Below, in pieces: positions 16,367 through 26,075 of a DNA stretch of 64,000 nucleotides (positions are counted from its first letter, which is position 1; every line of letters begins with the position of its first letter). The translations under genes and the position numbers were made by a program. The notes under the pieces are model-generated. The model was not told the DNA's origin, did no database searches, and saw only the letters and a program-made list of their open reading frames with translations. The DNA is from Chlamydiifrater volucris. Its GTDB lineage: Bacteria > Chlamydiota > Chlamydiia > Chlamydiales > Chlamydiaceae. The stretch is taken from NCBI RefSeq assembly GCF_902806995.1, contig NZ_LR777654.1, forward strand, positions 868,001 through 932,000, read 5' to 3'.

Positions 16367-19300
16367 ATGAAGTGGCTTTCTGCTACGGCTGTTTTCACCG
16401 CAGCACTTCCTTCTCTGATTGCACTTGGAGAAACCAGTGTCACCCTGAACAAGAATAAAACTGGTCTCTCTGTAACAGAATCTACGAATAATTTTACTCA
16501 AGTCGCTGACCCATCCGGAACTATATACACGATAGACGGAGACGTCACACTTTCCAGTTACAACTCTGTTCCTCCCCCAACTCCAACTCCTCAACCAGAC
16601 ACAAGTCAAAGCTCTTCTGGTGCCTCTGACTCCCAATCACAACAAAATCAACAATCTGAAACAACAGGAACAACCCCCGCAGTTAAAACAGCAAATCCTG
16701 ACAGCAAAAAGTATACTCAGGGTGGAGCGTTTCGTAACCCATACGATTACGCTTCTATGGGCATAGTCACAGATCCAGACACTCCAGGATCTTTGACCAT
16801 TTCTAAAGTCACTGTTCCTGATGAAGGCGGAGGTATTTATTCGAAAGGACCTCTTACTATTGAAGGACTAGACAACCTTACATTCACTGGAAACTCATCA
16901 CAAAAGGAAGGTGGTGCTATTTTCTGTGAATCAACAACTACAATTGCAGATATCATAGATGCCATCACGTTCACTGGAAACTCTGCTATCGTCCCCACTC
17001 CTCCGGCCTCGGAGGGTGCTCAAGCTAACGTCGTTCTAGCTGATCCTCCCGCACCAAGGGGAAATGGGGGCGCCATATCCTCCAAAGGGAAGTTGTTGAT
17101 AGAAAATTTTGGATCCATGAACCTCAGCAAGAACACAGCCTCTGGTTCTGGGGGAGCTTTTTATTCTGATGGTATCATAGAAATCTCCGGATCACCCGGA
17201 TCTACTTTTGCCAACGAGAATGCTTCTGGCAAAAATGGAGGAGCTCTAGCTTCGGCGTCCGACATTATTTTACATGACTTGGATTCTGCCAAATTTAGTT
17301 CTAACAAATCAGAAGAAAAGGGCGGAGCCATCTACGCTGGAGGATCTGTAACCATATCCGGTGATAAGGGATCTTCCTCTGTTTTCTTTTCAGCCAATAG
17401 ATCAAAACAAGACGGAGGCGGAGTATATTCTAGTAAAACCACAGATTTCCGTGATGCAAGCGAAATTAAATTTCTTGCAAACACAGCTGGAGTTGTAGCA
17501 ACCCCAGCTGAAGAAGACGTAAAATCAACTTCTGCGGAGAAATTAGCCAAAACACTTCTGAAAAAAGTAAGTCTACAACTTGCCTCTGAAAAAGATTCTT
17601 CCGAGGGCTCCCCAGGAAATGGTGGGGGTCTCTATTCCACTGAAGATATCACAATATCTGGGATACTATCGACAGTCCTATTTCAAGGAAATACTGCAAC
17701 AGGAGATGGTGGAGGGGCATACGCTAACAAACACTTTAACTGCCAACACACTCGGCGATTACAGTTTGCTAACAACACTGCCACTAAAAGTGGCGGAGGT
17801 TTATATTCCAAGGAAAGCATCTCTTGGTCAAATTTATCAGGAACTACTTTATTTAGCTCTAACGTTGCAAGTGAAAAAGGCGGAGGAATTTATGTCGGGG
17901 ACAGCAAGTCCGTCACCCTTACAAATCTGGAGAAATTAGAACTTTCTGGGAACCAAGCTTCTTCTGGAGGAGCCGTATATGCCCCAGAAGGTTTCACCAT
18001 TACTTTTGATCCATCTACAGCAACAATCTTACCAGAAACTCCTCCCTATGCTCCGAAACCTGACATCTCAGCTTTTGGAGATGTAATTATCTCTGGGAAT
18101 AAAGCCACTACAGTCCAGAATTCTCCCGAACAAGTAACCGCTCTACAAGTATCCCAGCCGACCGAGAACCAGGGGGGAGGGATTTATTCCAAAAAAGTTT
18201 CTTTCTCCAATCTAAACTCAGTGTCTATTACAGGAAACTCTGCTCAAAAAGGTGGAGGAATCTATTCTACGGAATCCGTTAATTCTCACTCCATTCAAAC
18301 CCTATCCACAAAAAGGCAAAAAGCTGTTGCGATTAAGGGAGGAATTTCTAGAGAAATCCCCGAAGATTTAAAATCTTCTGATGTGTTATTCGACTACATA
18401 GGATCTGTTTCTCTGGCTTCCAACTCTGCTACAGACAGCGGTGGAGGAATTCATGCGAAAGCCGTTTGTTTCAATAATCTCGGGAACCTTTCTCTAACTG
18501 GGAATACTGCTCAAGTTTCAGGTGGAGCTATTTACTCCACAGAGAAATTAAATGTGAAAGGAATTACTAACGTATCCGCTTCCAACAACAAAGGGCTCCA
18601 ATCTGGAGGGGCCATTCATGCAAAAAGTTTTTCTTTAGACACATGTAGAAACGTAAATTTCTCTGGCAATACCGTCACGGTTGCTAAACAAGCTGTTAAA
18701 GAATCCTCTACAGACTATGGCGGAGGTGCTATTTATGGAGAAACAGTTACTATTTCTTCCTCCCTTGAAAGTGGCGTATCATTTTTAGAAAATTCGGCCA
18801 AAACATTGGCTAGCGCCCAAGAGATTGCTGCTCTTCCTGCGTCTAGCACAGTTGCCTACGGAGGCGGAATTAGCACAAAAACTAGCCTAACATTGAGTGG
18901 TAGAACTAACTTTTCTAGCAACGTTGCAGATCAAGGGGGAGCTTTAGCTAGTCAAGGAACAATTGACATTAGCGGTTCTTCCAATTTTTCTGAAAATAAA
19001 GCATTAACTGGAGGTGGTGGAGCTATCTATTCTGCGGGCAATTTAACCTTAAAGGGAAGCGCCGTATTCTCCGGGAATACTGCCAAAGAAAAAGGAAGTG
19101 CTATCCATTTAAAGTCTTCCCAATCTAACAGTACAACTTCTTCGATTACTGCCACTTCAACTATCTTATTTTCTGATAATATTTCAGCTCCTTCTACGGC
19201 TAAGCGTTCTTCTGCAAAGGTTAAGACTGCTCCTTCAGGAGCTGCTATCTTTGGAGAGAAAAACGGATCCTCTACGCCCCCAAAGTTAACATTAACTGCT

Positions 19301-21139
19301 GACTCGGGCGATATTATTTTTAGAAATAATGCTATAGGGAACACAAGTGATTCTTCTAAATTCTGTAGCATTGGCGGAGATATCGATTTAACCCTTAATG
19401 CAAATAAAGGCTCCATTTATTTTTATGATGCGGTAAATACCTCCGGGAGCACTTCTAACACCTGCGAAATAAATAAATCTAATAGCAGTTCCTACTCAGG
19501 ACAAATTATTTTCTCTGGAACCGAGCACAACAACAAGTCTACTATTGGGCAAAAAGTAGAACTTTGTTCTGGAACATTGATTCTTGACAAAGCAGAGCTA
19601 ACAGTAAATTCCTTCACACAGACTGGAGGGAACCTAGTAATGGGAGCAGGTAGCGCTCTCATAGCCAAAGGTCCTTCGGCAAATTTTTCTCTTCTTTCAA
19701 AGGAAAAAGAAAACCAGAAATTTTCGACCAAAGCTGAAGTTATTCACTCTAGCCATCCACCTGTAAGTCCAAAAAATGCAGGAGCTAATGGAATCACTAT
19801 TACCAACTTATTTATCGATATCAGTGGATTGATCAATGGAGATGGACAAACAAATGCCCCCAAAATTGATATAGCAGCAGAGAATAGCGGGAGTTCTGTC
19901 GACCTATCCAATGCCTCTATCACTATAGTTGACCCAAACGGAGATCTGTACCAAAACCCTGCCCTAGGAAAAAATCTTAATCTTAAACTAATTGACCTTC
20001 CCGACAATCATGGAGCAATTACGGGCCTCAAATTATATGGGGATATTAAACCATTGAAGGGTTACATGGGTACATGGGCTCTAAAGACTGGCAGCAATAA
20101 TCAAATTACTGCTGAGTGGACCTTCGACCGTTATCAGCAGTGGGCATATGTTCCTCGAGAAAGCTCTTACTACTTAAACTCTTTAGTTGGAGCTAGAGCG
20201 TCTCTTGTAGCTGTCAAACAAGGGATTTTAAACAACTGCTTATCTTCGGCTCGATTTGATGATCCTTTATACAATGTTGTGTGGACATCAGGAGTAGGAA
20301 CATTCTTGCAAATTGAAGAACATGCTGGTGCTGCCGCTCTCAACTACAGCTCAAAAGGATATATTGCTGCCTTAGATTCCAAACCCAATCCTGATCTTAT
20401 CTTAGGGGCTGCGTTCTCTCAAATGTTTGGTAGAACAAAAACAGAGAAAATGCACAAAGATTATGACTATTATAACTCAGAGCACTCCTACCAGACTACG
20501 TTCTATGCGGGATGCCCAGTTTATCTACTTTCGAGAAACTATAGAAATAAACGACCTGTTCTCTGGCAAGGGGTTCTAAGTTACGCATACATGAAACACC
20601 GTTCCAGAACTTTCTACCCCTCTATATGGGACAAAAACCTTGCTGACTGGCACGACAGAGCCTGGGTTTTGGACAGCCGACTAACTTTCGACTTCCGAGA
20701 ACCCACTGTAGATTCTTCTGCAAGACTATCCGCATTTTTGGGATGTGAATGCATATCCCTCAGACAGTCTTCTTTCGAAGAAAGTTATTACAACCCAAGA
20801 AAATTTGATTCCACCTCATATAGGTACATAGCCCTACCTACTGGTTTTGCTATGGAGGGAACTTTACTTTTGGAATACGCGCTTCTATACAATAAAATGA
20901 TGGTTGCCTATACCCCTGCCATCTTCAGAAACGAACCTATGGCTAGGTACAAGGTCTTATCGGATGGAACAAAAGGTGTCGTCAGAGGAAACGTACCCCC
21001 TAGAAACACAGCTCGTATTGAGCTTCACAACAACACGCAGTTTGCCCCCTGTTGGAGTTTATACGGCTCCTATACCATGGAGGCGGGAGAAAACTCCTTT
21101 GTACAGATGCTCAACCTTGGATCTAGGATGGTATTCTGA
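16367..21139 (+). CDS. pmpB: Polymorphic outer membrane protein, PmpB/PmpC-like autotransporter
   Basis: A 1590-residue autotransporter adhesin. It has a signal peptide of about 21 residues (MKWLSATAVFTAALPSLIALG), a Pro/Ser/Gln-rich linker near 65-105, and a very long passenger with many GGGIYS/GGAIYS and F(S/T)GN motifs, interspersed with Ala/Pro/Ser-rich spacers. The Pmp middle domain lies near 1060-1230. The C-terminal barrel of about 300 residues is rich in Tyr and Trp and ends in the expected aromatic Phe (NLGSRMVF). The subtype is assigned by size and by position after pmpA; only one large Pmp is here, whereas C. trachomatis has both pmpB and pmpC. No clear ribosome-binding site precedes the ATG. 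A tRNA-Ser gene follows tail-to-tail. Confidence 0.9.
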   Translation: MKWLSATAVFTAALPSLIALGETSVTLNKNKTGLSVTESTNNFTQVADPSGTIYTIDGDVTLSSYNSVPPPTPTPQPDTSQSSSGASDSQSQQNQQSETTGTTPAVKTANPDSKKYTQGGAFRNPYDYASMGIVTDPDTPGSLTISKVTVPDEGGGIYSKGPLTIEGLDNLTFTGNSSQKEGGAIFCESTTTIADIIDAITFTGNSAIVPTPPASEGAQANVVLADPPAPRGNGGAISSKGKLLIENFGSMNLSKNTASGSGGAFYSDGIIEISGSPGSTFANENASGKNGGALASASDIILHDLDSAKFSSNKSEEKGGAIYAGGSVTISGDKGSSSVFFSANRSKQDGGGVYSSKTTDFRDASEIKFLANTAGVVATPAEEDVKSTSAEKLAKTLLKKVSLQLASEKDSSEGSPGNGGGLYSTEDITISGILSTVLFQGNTATGDGGGAYANKHFNCQHTRRLQFANNTATKSGGGLYSKESISWSNLSGTTLFSSNVASEKGGGIYVGDSKSVTLTNLEKLELSGNQASSGGAVYAPEGFTITFDPSTATILPETPPYAPKPDISAFGDVIISGNKATTVQNSPEQVTALQVSQPTENQGGGIYSKKVSFSNLNSVSITGNSAQKGGGIYSTESVNSHSIQTLSTKRQKAVAIKGGISREIPEDLKSSDVLFDYIGSVSLASNSATDSGGGIHAKAVCFNNLGNLSLTGNTAQVSGGAIYSTEKLNVKGITNVSASNNKGLQSGGAIHAKSFSLDTCRNVNFSGNTVTVAKQAVKESSTDYGGGAIYGETVTISSSLESGVSFLENSAKTLASAQEIAALPASSTVAYGGGISTKTSLTLSGRTNFSSNVADQGGALASQGTIDISGSSNFSENKALTGGGGAIYSAGNLTLKGSAVFSGNTAKEKGSAIHLKSSQSNSTTSSITATSTILFSDNISAPSTAKRSSAKVKTAPSGAAIFGEKNGSSTPPKLTLTADSGDIIFRNNAIGNTSDSSKFCSIGGDIDLTLNANKGSIYFYDAVNTSGSTSNTCEINKSNSSSYSGQIIFSGTEHNNKSTIGQKVELCSGTLILDKAELTVNSFTQTGGNLVMGAGSALIAKGPSANFSLLSKEKENQKFSTKAEVIHSSHPPVSPKNAGANGITITNLFIDISGLINGDGQTNAPKIDIAAENSGSSVDLSNASITIVDPNGDLYQNPALGKNLNLKLIDLPDNHGAITGLKLYGDIKPLKGYMGTWALKTGSNNQITAEWTFDRYQQWAYVPRESSYYLNSLVGARASLVAVKQGILNNCLSSARFDDPLYNVVWTSGVGTFLQIEEHAGAAALNYSSKGYIAALDSKPNPDLILGAAFSQMFGRTKTEKMHKDYDYYNSEHSYQTTFYAGCPVYLLSRNYRNKRPVLWQGVLSYAYMKHRSRTFYPSIWDKNLADWHDRAWVLDSRLTFDFREPTVDSSARLSAFLGCECISLRQSSFEESYYNPRKFDSTSYRYIALPTGFAMEGTLLLEYALLYNKMMVAYTPAIFRNEPMARYKVLSDGTKGVVRGNVPPRNTARIELHNNTQFAPCWSLYGSYTMEAGENSFVQMLNLGSRMVF

Positions 21140-21154
21140 TCCCCGAGGGGAAAC

Positions 21155-21240
21155 GGAGAGGGCGGGATTCGAACCCGCGGTACGCGTTAACGCACACACG
21201 CTTTCCAAGCGTGCTCCTTAAGCCACTCGGACACCTCTCC
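21155..21240 (-). tRNA. tRNA-Ser (anticodon GGA)
   Basis: Read on the minus strand, GGAGAGG opens the acceptor stem and CCTCTCC closes it. The anticodon loop CTTGGAAAG places GGA at the anticodon, and there is a long variable arm typical of serine tRNAs. The T arm GGTTCGAATCC is intact. Length is 86 nt; CCA is not encoded. Confidence 0.95.
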
Positions 21241-21540
21241 AACGTAGACTCCTATGAGGGACAATCCTTCACAAGGACGCCCAAGCCAACCAAGATATCT
21301 CAGCGTTTCATTTTAATCAATACTCCTTGCCTCTAAGGATTAATAATTGTTTCTTAGATCGCCTTCATGGTTTCTGAAAAATAAAAAACTTTCCCTGGAA
21401 GATACTTTTTTTTTGAAACGGAAAAGATGACCACTAAACTAAAAAATTTTTATTAAAAGAAAACAAACTTCTCCCTTTATTAAAATTAACCCTCAGTAGG
21501 ATAATATGCTGACTCAACCCCAAACTTCGTATTCCTAAGA
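21241..21540. other. Gene-free interval between tRNA-Ser and the metal ABC operon
   Basis: About 300 bases with no supported gene. The right half (21370-21480) is A/T-rich, with several long A and T runs. It must contain promoters for tRNA-Ser (leftward) and for the ABC operon (rightward), but I cannot assign either with confidence. Confidence 0.45.
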
Positions 21541-22392
21541 ATGTTAATACGAGCTTTTTATATATTCTTGATGTTTCTATTCCTTCCTTCAGTCTCTTTC
21601 GGAGAGTCTCCGAAGAAACCGTTGGTTTTGGTAAGCGTTTCCCCTTATAAATTTTTAGTTCGTTCCCTGGCGGGGGATCTCGTAGATGTGGAAGCTGTTG
21701 TCCCTGTACCTGCAGACCCTCACAGCTACGAGCCAACGCTCAAACAGGTACAAAAGATGCGCTCGGCATCTTTATGGTTTCTTTCAGGAGAACCCTTTGA
21801 AACATCTTGTGCGAAAGCAATTATTTGCAAATCGGTTAATATCAATGACAATGTGAGCGTCATTCCTTTGTCTAATGAAACCCCTTGCAAACACCACAGG
21901 CACCTTCTTTATGATACTCATACTTGGTTGAGTCCTAAAAATCTGAAAAAACAAGCCCAACTCGTGGCAGAGAAACTCTCAGAGCTTTTGCCTGATAAGA
22001 CAGATATAGTGAACGCCAACTATCTAAAAATAATTGCGGAATTAGATTCTTTGGATGAAGAAATCACTCAGGTGACTGCTAAAGCAACCAACCGTTCTAT
22101 TCTGGTTACTCACCCTGCATTCACATACTTCTGTCACGATTATGGGTTTCGCCAAATACCCATAGAGCACCCCCATAAAAAGGATATCTCCCCCAGAGAT
22201 CTTGTGAAATTGCTGCAGATTATAAAAAGTAACAATCTTTCTACTCTCGTTTTTTCTCAGCGATCTGGGCACAAAAAAAGTGGACACTTGTTAGCTAAAA
22301 AACTCAATATTAAGGAAATTCATCTAGACCCTTATTCCGACGACGTGTTAGAAAATCTGAAATTCATTGCCGCTGAGTTTTCTCATCTATGA
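21541..22392 (+). CDS. Metal ABC transporter substrate-binding protein (ZnuA/TroA family)
   Basis: Periplasmic cluster A-I binding protein for zinc or manganese. A signal peptide covers about residues 1-21 (MLIRAFYIFLMFLFLPSVSFG); there is no lipobox. Ligand candidates are His61 in DPHSYEP, His127 in DTHTWLSP, His in THPAFTYFCHDYGF (near 191-199) and an Asp in LDPYSDD near the C-terminus. The linker holds a short KHHRH patch rather than the long His-rich loop of ZnuA. At 283 residues it is close to family size. Its stop overlaps the ATPase start by four bases. C. trachomatis CT415 is the positional match from memory. Which metal it carries is open. Confidence 0.88.
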   Translation: MLIRAFYIFLMFLFLPSVSFGESPKKPLVLVSVSPYKFLVRSLAGDLVDVEAVVPVPADPHSYEPTLKQVQKMRSASLWFLSGEPFETSCAKAIICKSVNINDNVSVIPLSNETPCKHHRHLLYDTHTWLSPKNLKKQAQLVAEKLSELLPDKTDIVNANYLKIIAELDSLDEEITQVTAKATNRSILVTHPAFTYFCHDYGFRQIPIEHPHKKDISPRDLVKLLQIIKSNNLSTLVFSQRSGHKKSGHLLAKKLNIKEIHLDPYSDDVLENLKFIAAEFSHL

Positions 22393-23096
22393 GTATTTGT
22401 ATTTCCGTAGAAAACCTATCTTTTAGTTACACAGATGCTCCTGTATTGGAAAATGTCTCTTGCTCTGTTAATTACGGAGATTACGTAGGTGTTCTGGGTC
22501 CTAACGGAGGGGGGAAAAGTACTTTTCTTCTTCTTATGTTAGGGTTATTGAAACCTTCTTCAGGCACGGTAACTATTTATGATCAGCAAGGACAAAAAAA
22601 TCCCCAGTCTATCATAGGGTGGGTCCCTCAATACTTTTCTTTTGATAAAGCTTTCCCTATTTCCGTTGAAGAAGTTGTGTTAACAGGTCGTATTACTACT
22701 CTGAAATGGCATGGACAATACACCAGAAAAGATTATCAAGCTGTAGAGGAAGCCTTAGATCTAGTCGGGCTATCTTCTAAAAAACATTCTTGCTTCTCAC
22801 ATTTATCCGGAGGACAAATGCAGAGGGTCCTGTTGGCTAGAGCCCTATGTTCCAATCCTTCCATTCTTATCCTTGATGAGCCAACAACTAATATTGACAC
22901 GAAAACTCAAGAATACATTTATTCTATTCTCGTGGAGTTAAATCAGACGCAAACGATTGTAATGGTGACTCACGATCTGCATCATACAACTAAATTTTTC
23001 AATAAAATGTTTTATTTAAACAAGACCCTCACACCACTATCACAAAACGATCAAACGGATTTGTATCGTTCCCTACGTTGTTGTAATAACGAGTAG
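22389..23096 (+). CDS. Metal ABC transporter ATP-binding protein
   Basis: Cytoplasmic ATPase of the metal importer. All ABC motifs are present in 235 residues: Walker A GPNGGGKST (about residues 37-45), a Q-loop WVPQYFSFD, the signature LSGGQMQRV, Walker B ILILDEPT and the switch histidine in VTHDLHH. It starts within the stop codon of the binding-protein gene (ATGA overlap) and is followed 10 bp later by the permease, so the three form one operon. The family is ZnuC/TroB. It corresponds to C. trachomatis CT416. Confidence 0.93.
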   Translation: MSICISVENLSFSYTDAPVLENVSCSVNYGDYVGVLGPNGGGKSTFLLLMLGLLKPSSGTVTIYDQQGQKNPQSIIGWVPQYFSFDKAFPISVEEVVLTGRITTLKWHGQYTRKDYQAVEEALDLVGLSSKKHSCFSHLSGGQMQRVLLARALCSNPSILILDEPTTNIDTKTQEYIYSILVELNQTQTIVMVTHDLHHTTKFFNKMFYLNKTLTPLSQNDQTDLYRSLRCCNNE

Positions 23097-23106
23097 AGGT
23101 TTTTGC

Positions 23107-23943
23107 ATGAAATTAGATTTTTTTAAAGAGATGTTCAATCCTCTATTACTAAACTCTTTCTTGGCTGCCCTAGGGGCATCCATATCGGGAGGTATTGTAG
23201 GCACATATATTGTGGTTAGACGCATAGTGTCTATTAGTGGTAGTATCTCTCATTCAATGCTTGGAGGAATAGGTCTGACTTTATGGATACAATATCACCT
23301 TAACTTAGATATCTCCCCTGTTTATGGAGCTTTGGTGGGTTCCATTTTTCTTTCTATCTTTATCGGCAAAATACACTTGAAGTACCGAGAAAGGGAAGAT
23401 GCTCTTATAGCCATGATTTGGTCCGTAGGGATGGCTGTAGGTATTATATTGTTTTCTATGATTCCAGGATTCAATTCAGAGCTTATAGATTTTCTTTTAG
23501 GAAATATTCTTTGGATAAATGGGAAAGACTTAAAAACCTTGTTTATACTAGACGCCGTGATCATTATCACGACAATATTCTGCCACAATAGATTCAAAGC
23601 TTTCTGCTTCGATGAAAAATATATGACCCTTAGAGGTCAGTCTCCACAAAAGTGGTATTTCCTACTTCTGACCCTTGTAGCTGCAGCCATCGTACTTCTC
23701 ATTTACACTATGGGTATTATACTCATGTTAAGCATGCTCGTCCTACCAGTAACTATAGCATGCAAATTCTCCTACAAGATGACAAGAATTATGATTGTAT
23801 CTTCTCTTCTCAACATAATTTTTTCTTTTTCAGGCATTATCGCTGCCTACTTTTTAGATCTTCCCGTAGGCCCTACTATAGCTTTGTTAATGGGAATTTT
23901 CTATGGATTGAGCCTCTGTATTAAAACTTCTGTCAAAGCCTGA
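23107..23943 (+). CDS. Metal ABC transporter permease (ABC-3 family)
   Basis: Inner-membrane permease of the zinc/manganese-type importer, 278 residues with about eight hydrophobic segments. The ABC-3 family block near the N-terminus is present ([15 protein letters not shown]), with a [16 protein letters not shown] block later. AGAGG precedes the ATG. Its last 43 bp overlap the end of obgE on the other strand, so the two genes meet tail-to-tail with no room for a terminator between them. No metalloregulator is encoded beside the operon. Confidence 0.92.
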   Translation: MKLDFFKEMFNPLLLNSFLAALGASISGGIVGTYIVVRRIVSISGSISHSMLGGIGLTLWIQYHLNLDISPVYGALVGSIFLSIFIGKIHLKYREREDALIAMIWSVGMAVGIILFSMIPGFNSELIDFLLGNILWINGKDLKTLFILDAVIIITTIFCHNRFKAFCFDEKYMTLRGQSPQKWYFLLLTLVAAAIVLLIYTMGIILMLSMLVLPVTIACKFSYKMTRIMIVSSLLNIIFSFSGIIAAYFLDLPVGPTIALLMGIFYGLSLCIKTSVKA

Positions 23944-24911
23944 ATACCTTGCCCTGTCTTCCCAGACACAAGGATAAACTCAAAGCTAGGAAACTCTTTG
24001 GCAAATAAGTTCATCGTGGCTTCTTCTTCATCTTCGAGTAATTCATCTACCTTATTCAAAGCCACAATAGCATCTTTTTCTAAAAGTTCAGGATTATAGA
24101 GTCTCAATTCTTTCCTAAGAGTCTTTAAATCTTCCACAGGATTCTTTCTTTCAAAACAAGATACATCCACAACATAAAGAAGTAGGCCCGTACGCTCAAT
24201 GTGTCTTAAGAAATCTAGCCCAAGTCCTTTGTTATCGTGAGCACCCTGAATAATTCCTGGAATATCGGCTACAATTAAAGGTTTTTGATACTGATTAGTA
24301 CGGGTAAGAAGACCTAAAGAGGGTCTGAGAGTCGTAAAAGGATAAGCTCCAACTTTTACCTCTGTATATGTCATCGCATTAAGTAATGTTGATTTTCCTG
24401 CATTGGGAAAACCTACAAGCCCTATGTGGGCAATCAATTTTAGTTCTAATTCTATGCGCAAAATTTCACCCGGCCTACCTGGGGTACACTGTGTAGGAGC
24501 TCTATTGGTAGAGCTTTTAAAATGAGAGTTTCCCTTCCCCCCTCGACCTCCTCGGCAAACAATAAGCTCTTCACCTTCTCGGACAAAATCTTTGATAAGC
24601 TCCCCAGTTTCTGCATTTTTTAATAAAGTGCCTGGAGGGACGGCTAGCACTAAATTCTTGCCGTTCCTGCCAGACCTATTATTTGAAGCCCCGGGTCGTC
24701 CATCTTCAGCTTTTAAAAATCGCAAGTTCTTATAAGCCTCGAAACAATAAACATGATTATCCGTACGTACAATAACAGATCCCCCGTTACCTCCGTTACC
24801 CCCATAGGGTCCTCCCTTGGGTAGGTACTTTTCTTTACGCCAAGCAACAACGCCGTTGCCACCCTTCCCAGCGCGAAGCTCTAAAACAACCTTATCAGTG
24901 AACAAGACCAA
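23901..24911 (-). CDS. obgE: GTPase ObgE/CgtA
   Basis: Ribosome-associated GTPase needed for 50S maturation. The glycine-rich Obg fold covers about residues 1-158 (many GG repeats such as [12 protein letters not shown]). The GTPase domain has G1 GFPNAGKST at 167-175, G3 in VADIPG and G4 NKVD. It ends at 336 residues, so it lacks the variable C-terminal extension of E. coli ObgE (about 390). It lies downstream of rpmA and rplU, the classic arrangement, with a terminator-like hairpin between rpmA and obgE. The tail overlaps the ABC permease gene by 43 bp. Confidence 0.96.
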   Translation of the reverse strand: MVLFTDKVVLELRAGKGGNGVVAWRKEKYLPKGGPYGGNGGNGGSVIVRTDNHVYCFEAYKNLRFLKAEDGRPGASNNRSGRNGKNLVLAVPPGTLLKNAETGELIKDFVREGEELIVCRGGRGGKGNSHFKSSTNRAPTQCTPGRPGEILRIELELKLIAHIGLVGFPNAGKSTLLNAMTYTEVKVGAYPFTTLRPSLGLLTRTNQYQKPLIVADIPGIIQGAHDNKGLGLDFLRHIERTGLLLYVVDVSCFERKNPVEDLKTLRKELRLYNPELLEKDAIVALNKVDELLEDEEEATMNLFAKEFPSFEFILVSGKTGQGIQALTEVLIQRLNP

Positions 24912-24930
24912 ACCTCAAACCATAGAAAAC

Positions 24931-24971
24931 AAAAAACCCCGTTCAACCAAGGAGATGGAAACAACGGAGTT
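24931..24971 (-). terminator. Hairpin between rpmA and obgE
   Basis: On the minus strand AACTCCGTT pairs with AACGGGGTT (forward positions 24963-24971 and 24935-24943, with G-T pairs), followed by a T run. It lies after rpmA and just before the obgE start, so it is either a partial terminator or an attenuator setting the ratio of ribosomal proteins to ObgE. Confidence 0.6.
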
Positions 24972-25008
24972 CAGTAAGAAAACAAAAAGTGTGATTTTGT
25001 TTAGCTTT

Positions 25009-25266
25009 TTACTTGCTAGCAGCTGGTAAAACGGAAACGTAGGTACGGTTCGTTTTTTTCATAGAAACGAACCCATCAACTAAAGCGAACAGAGTGTCGT
25101 CCTTACCTCTTCCAACATTTTTGGAAGGTCTCCACTTCGTTCCTCGCTGCCTAACTAAGATACTTCCAGTAGTGACGTATTGACCACAACCAACTTTCAT
25201 TCCCAAACGCTTTGACTCGGAATCTCTTCCGTTACGGCTGGCTCCCTGTCCTTTCTTATGTGCCAT
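25009..25266 (-). CDS. rpmA: 50S ribosomal protein L27
   Basis: Ribosomal protein next to the peptidyl-transferase centre. The 85 residues begin [16 protein letters not shown], the conserved flexible N-terminus, and continue with [26 protein letters not shown]-type L27 sequence. The mature N-terminus starts directly, without the cleavable extension found in Firmicutes. It is 17 bp downstream of rplU and upstream of obgE. Confidence 0.98.
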   Translation of the reverse strand: MAHKKGQGASRNGRDSESKRLGMKVGCGQYVTTGSILVRQRGTKWRPSKNVGRGKDDTLFALVDGFVSMKKTNRTYVSVLPAASK

Positions 25267-25283
25267 CTTACACTACCCCGATT

Positions 25284-25607
25284 TTACAACGACAACTCAC
25301 GGATCTTTACTCTGACATAGTTTTGTCTATGACCAAGTTTCCTATGACAATTCTTTCTTTTTTTATACTTATAAGCAGTCACTTTTGGACCTTTTACACA
25401 ACCCAAAATATCTGCTATAACGCTAGCCTTCCCTAGAAGAGGGTTTCCTATTTTGACCTCTTTACCATTACAGGAAAACAATACTTCGGAGAAAACGTGA
25501 GTCCCAGAATCCACTGCAATGTCACTGGTCATCTCTACATCCACAACATCCCCAGCAGAAACTTTGTATTGCTTACCGCCAGCCTGAATTATAGCATAAG
25601 CTTCCAT
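25284..25607 (-). CDS. rplU: 50S ribosomal protein L21
   Basis: Ribosomal protein L21, 107 residues, beginning MEAYAIIQAGGKQYKVSAGD as expected. The basic C-terminal block YKKRKNCHRKLGHRQNYVRV contacts 23S rRNA. It is the first gene of the rplU-rpmA-obgE unit on the minus strand; tRNA-Phe lies 142 bp upstream in the same orientation. Confidence 0.98.
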   Translation of the reverse strand: MEAYAIIQAGGKQYKVSAGDVVDVEMTSDIAVDSGTHVFSEVLFSCNGKEVKIGNPLLGKASVIADILGCVKGPKVTAYKYKKRKNCHRKLGHRQNYVRVKIRELSL

Positions 25608-25749
25608 TCCTAAATCCCTATTACTGAATCAACCGCAAACCCGCTACCACTAAGAATACTTAGGCCAAAAAACCCCAACGGACTTAAACCTACTTATTGC
25701 GGGTCTGAAAGACGAGCTTTACTTCAAATTTGAGATCTTAACCCCAAAA

Positions 25750-25822
25750 TGGCCAGAGCCGGGATCGAACCGACGACACAAGGATCTTCAGTCCTCTGCT
25801 CTACCAGCTGAGCTATCTAGCC
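25750..25822 (-). tRNA. tRNA-Phe (anticodon GAA)
   Basis: On the minus strand the acceptor stem is GGCTAGA/TCTGGCC, the D arm TAGCTCAGCTGG, the anticodon loop CTGAAGA gives GAA, and the T arm GGTTCGATCCC is intact. 73 nt, CCA not encoded. It is oriented toward rplU. Confidence 0.95.
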
Positions 25823-25889
25823 ACAGAACTCGGAAGCACAATAATAAGAAAACGTTCTGATTATTGGCAATCAAATTCCCAATAATTAT

Positions 25890-25917
25890 TGACAAAGTTG
25901 TTATCTAAGATATTATC
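25890..25917 (+). promoter_or_regulatory. Sigma-66-type promoter, probably for ispF
   Basis: TTGACA at 25890-25895 and TATTAT at 25912-25917 with a 16-bp spacer: a perfect -35 and a near-consensus -10. It points right toward ispF, whose start lies about 160 bp downstream. The leader between them is A/T-rich and has no obvious structure. Confidence 0.55.
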
Positions 25918-26075
25918 TCTTCCCGAAATTTTTTTTACTCCGCTATTAGCATTTTCTCTCTCCCATAAACCATTAGATGTAAAATTCTTTTAAAAAAGAA
26001 ACCGATGGATTACCATCACTAACTCTAGAGAGGACTGGCGGATAGGTTTTCGTTTAAAAATTGAGGCTTTTAAAT

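Noticed and set aside
21155-21240. tRNA-Ser as an integration (att) site
   Set aside because: No integrase, no repeated tRNA 3' end and no phage-like genes nearby.
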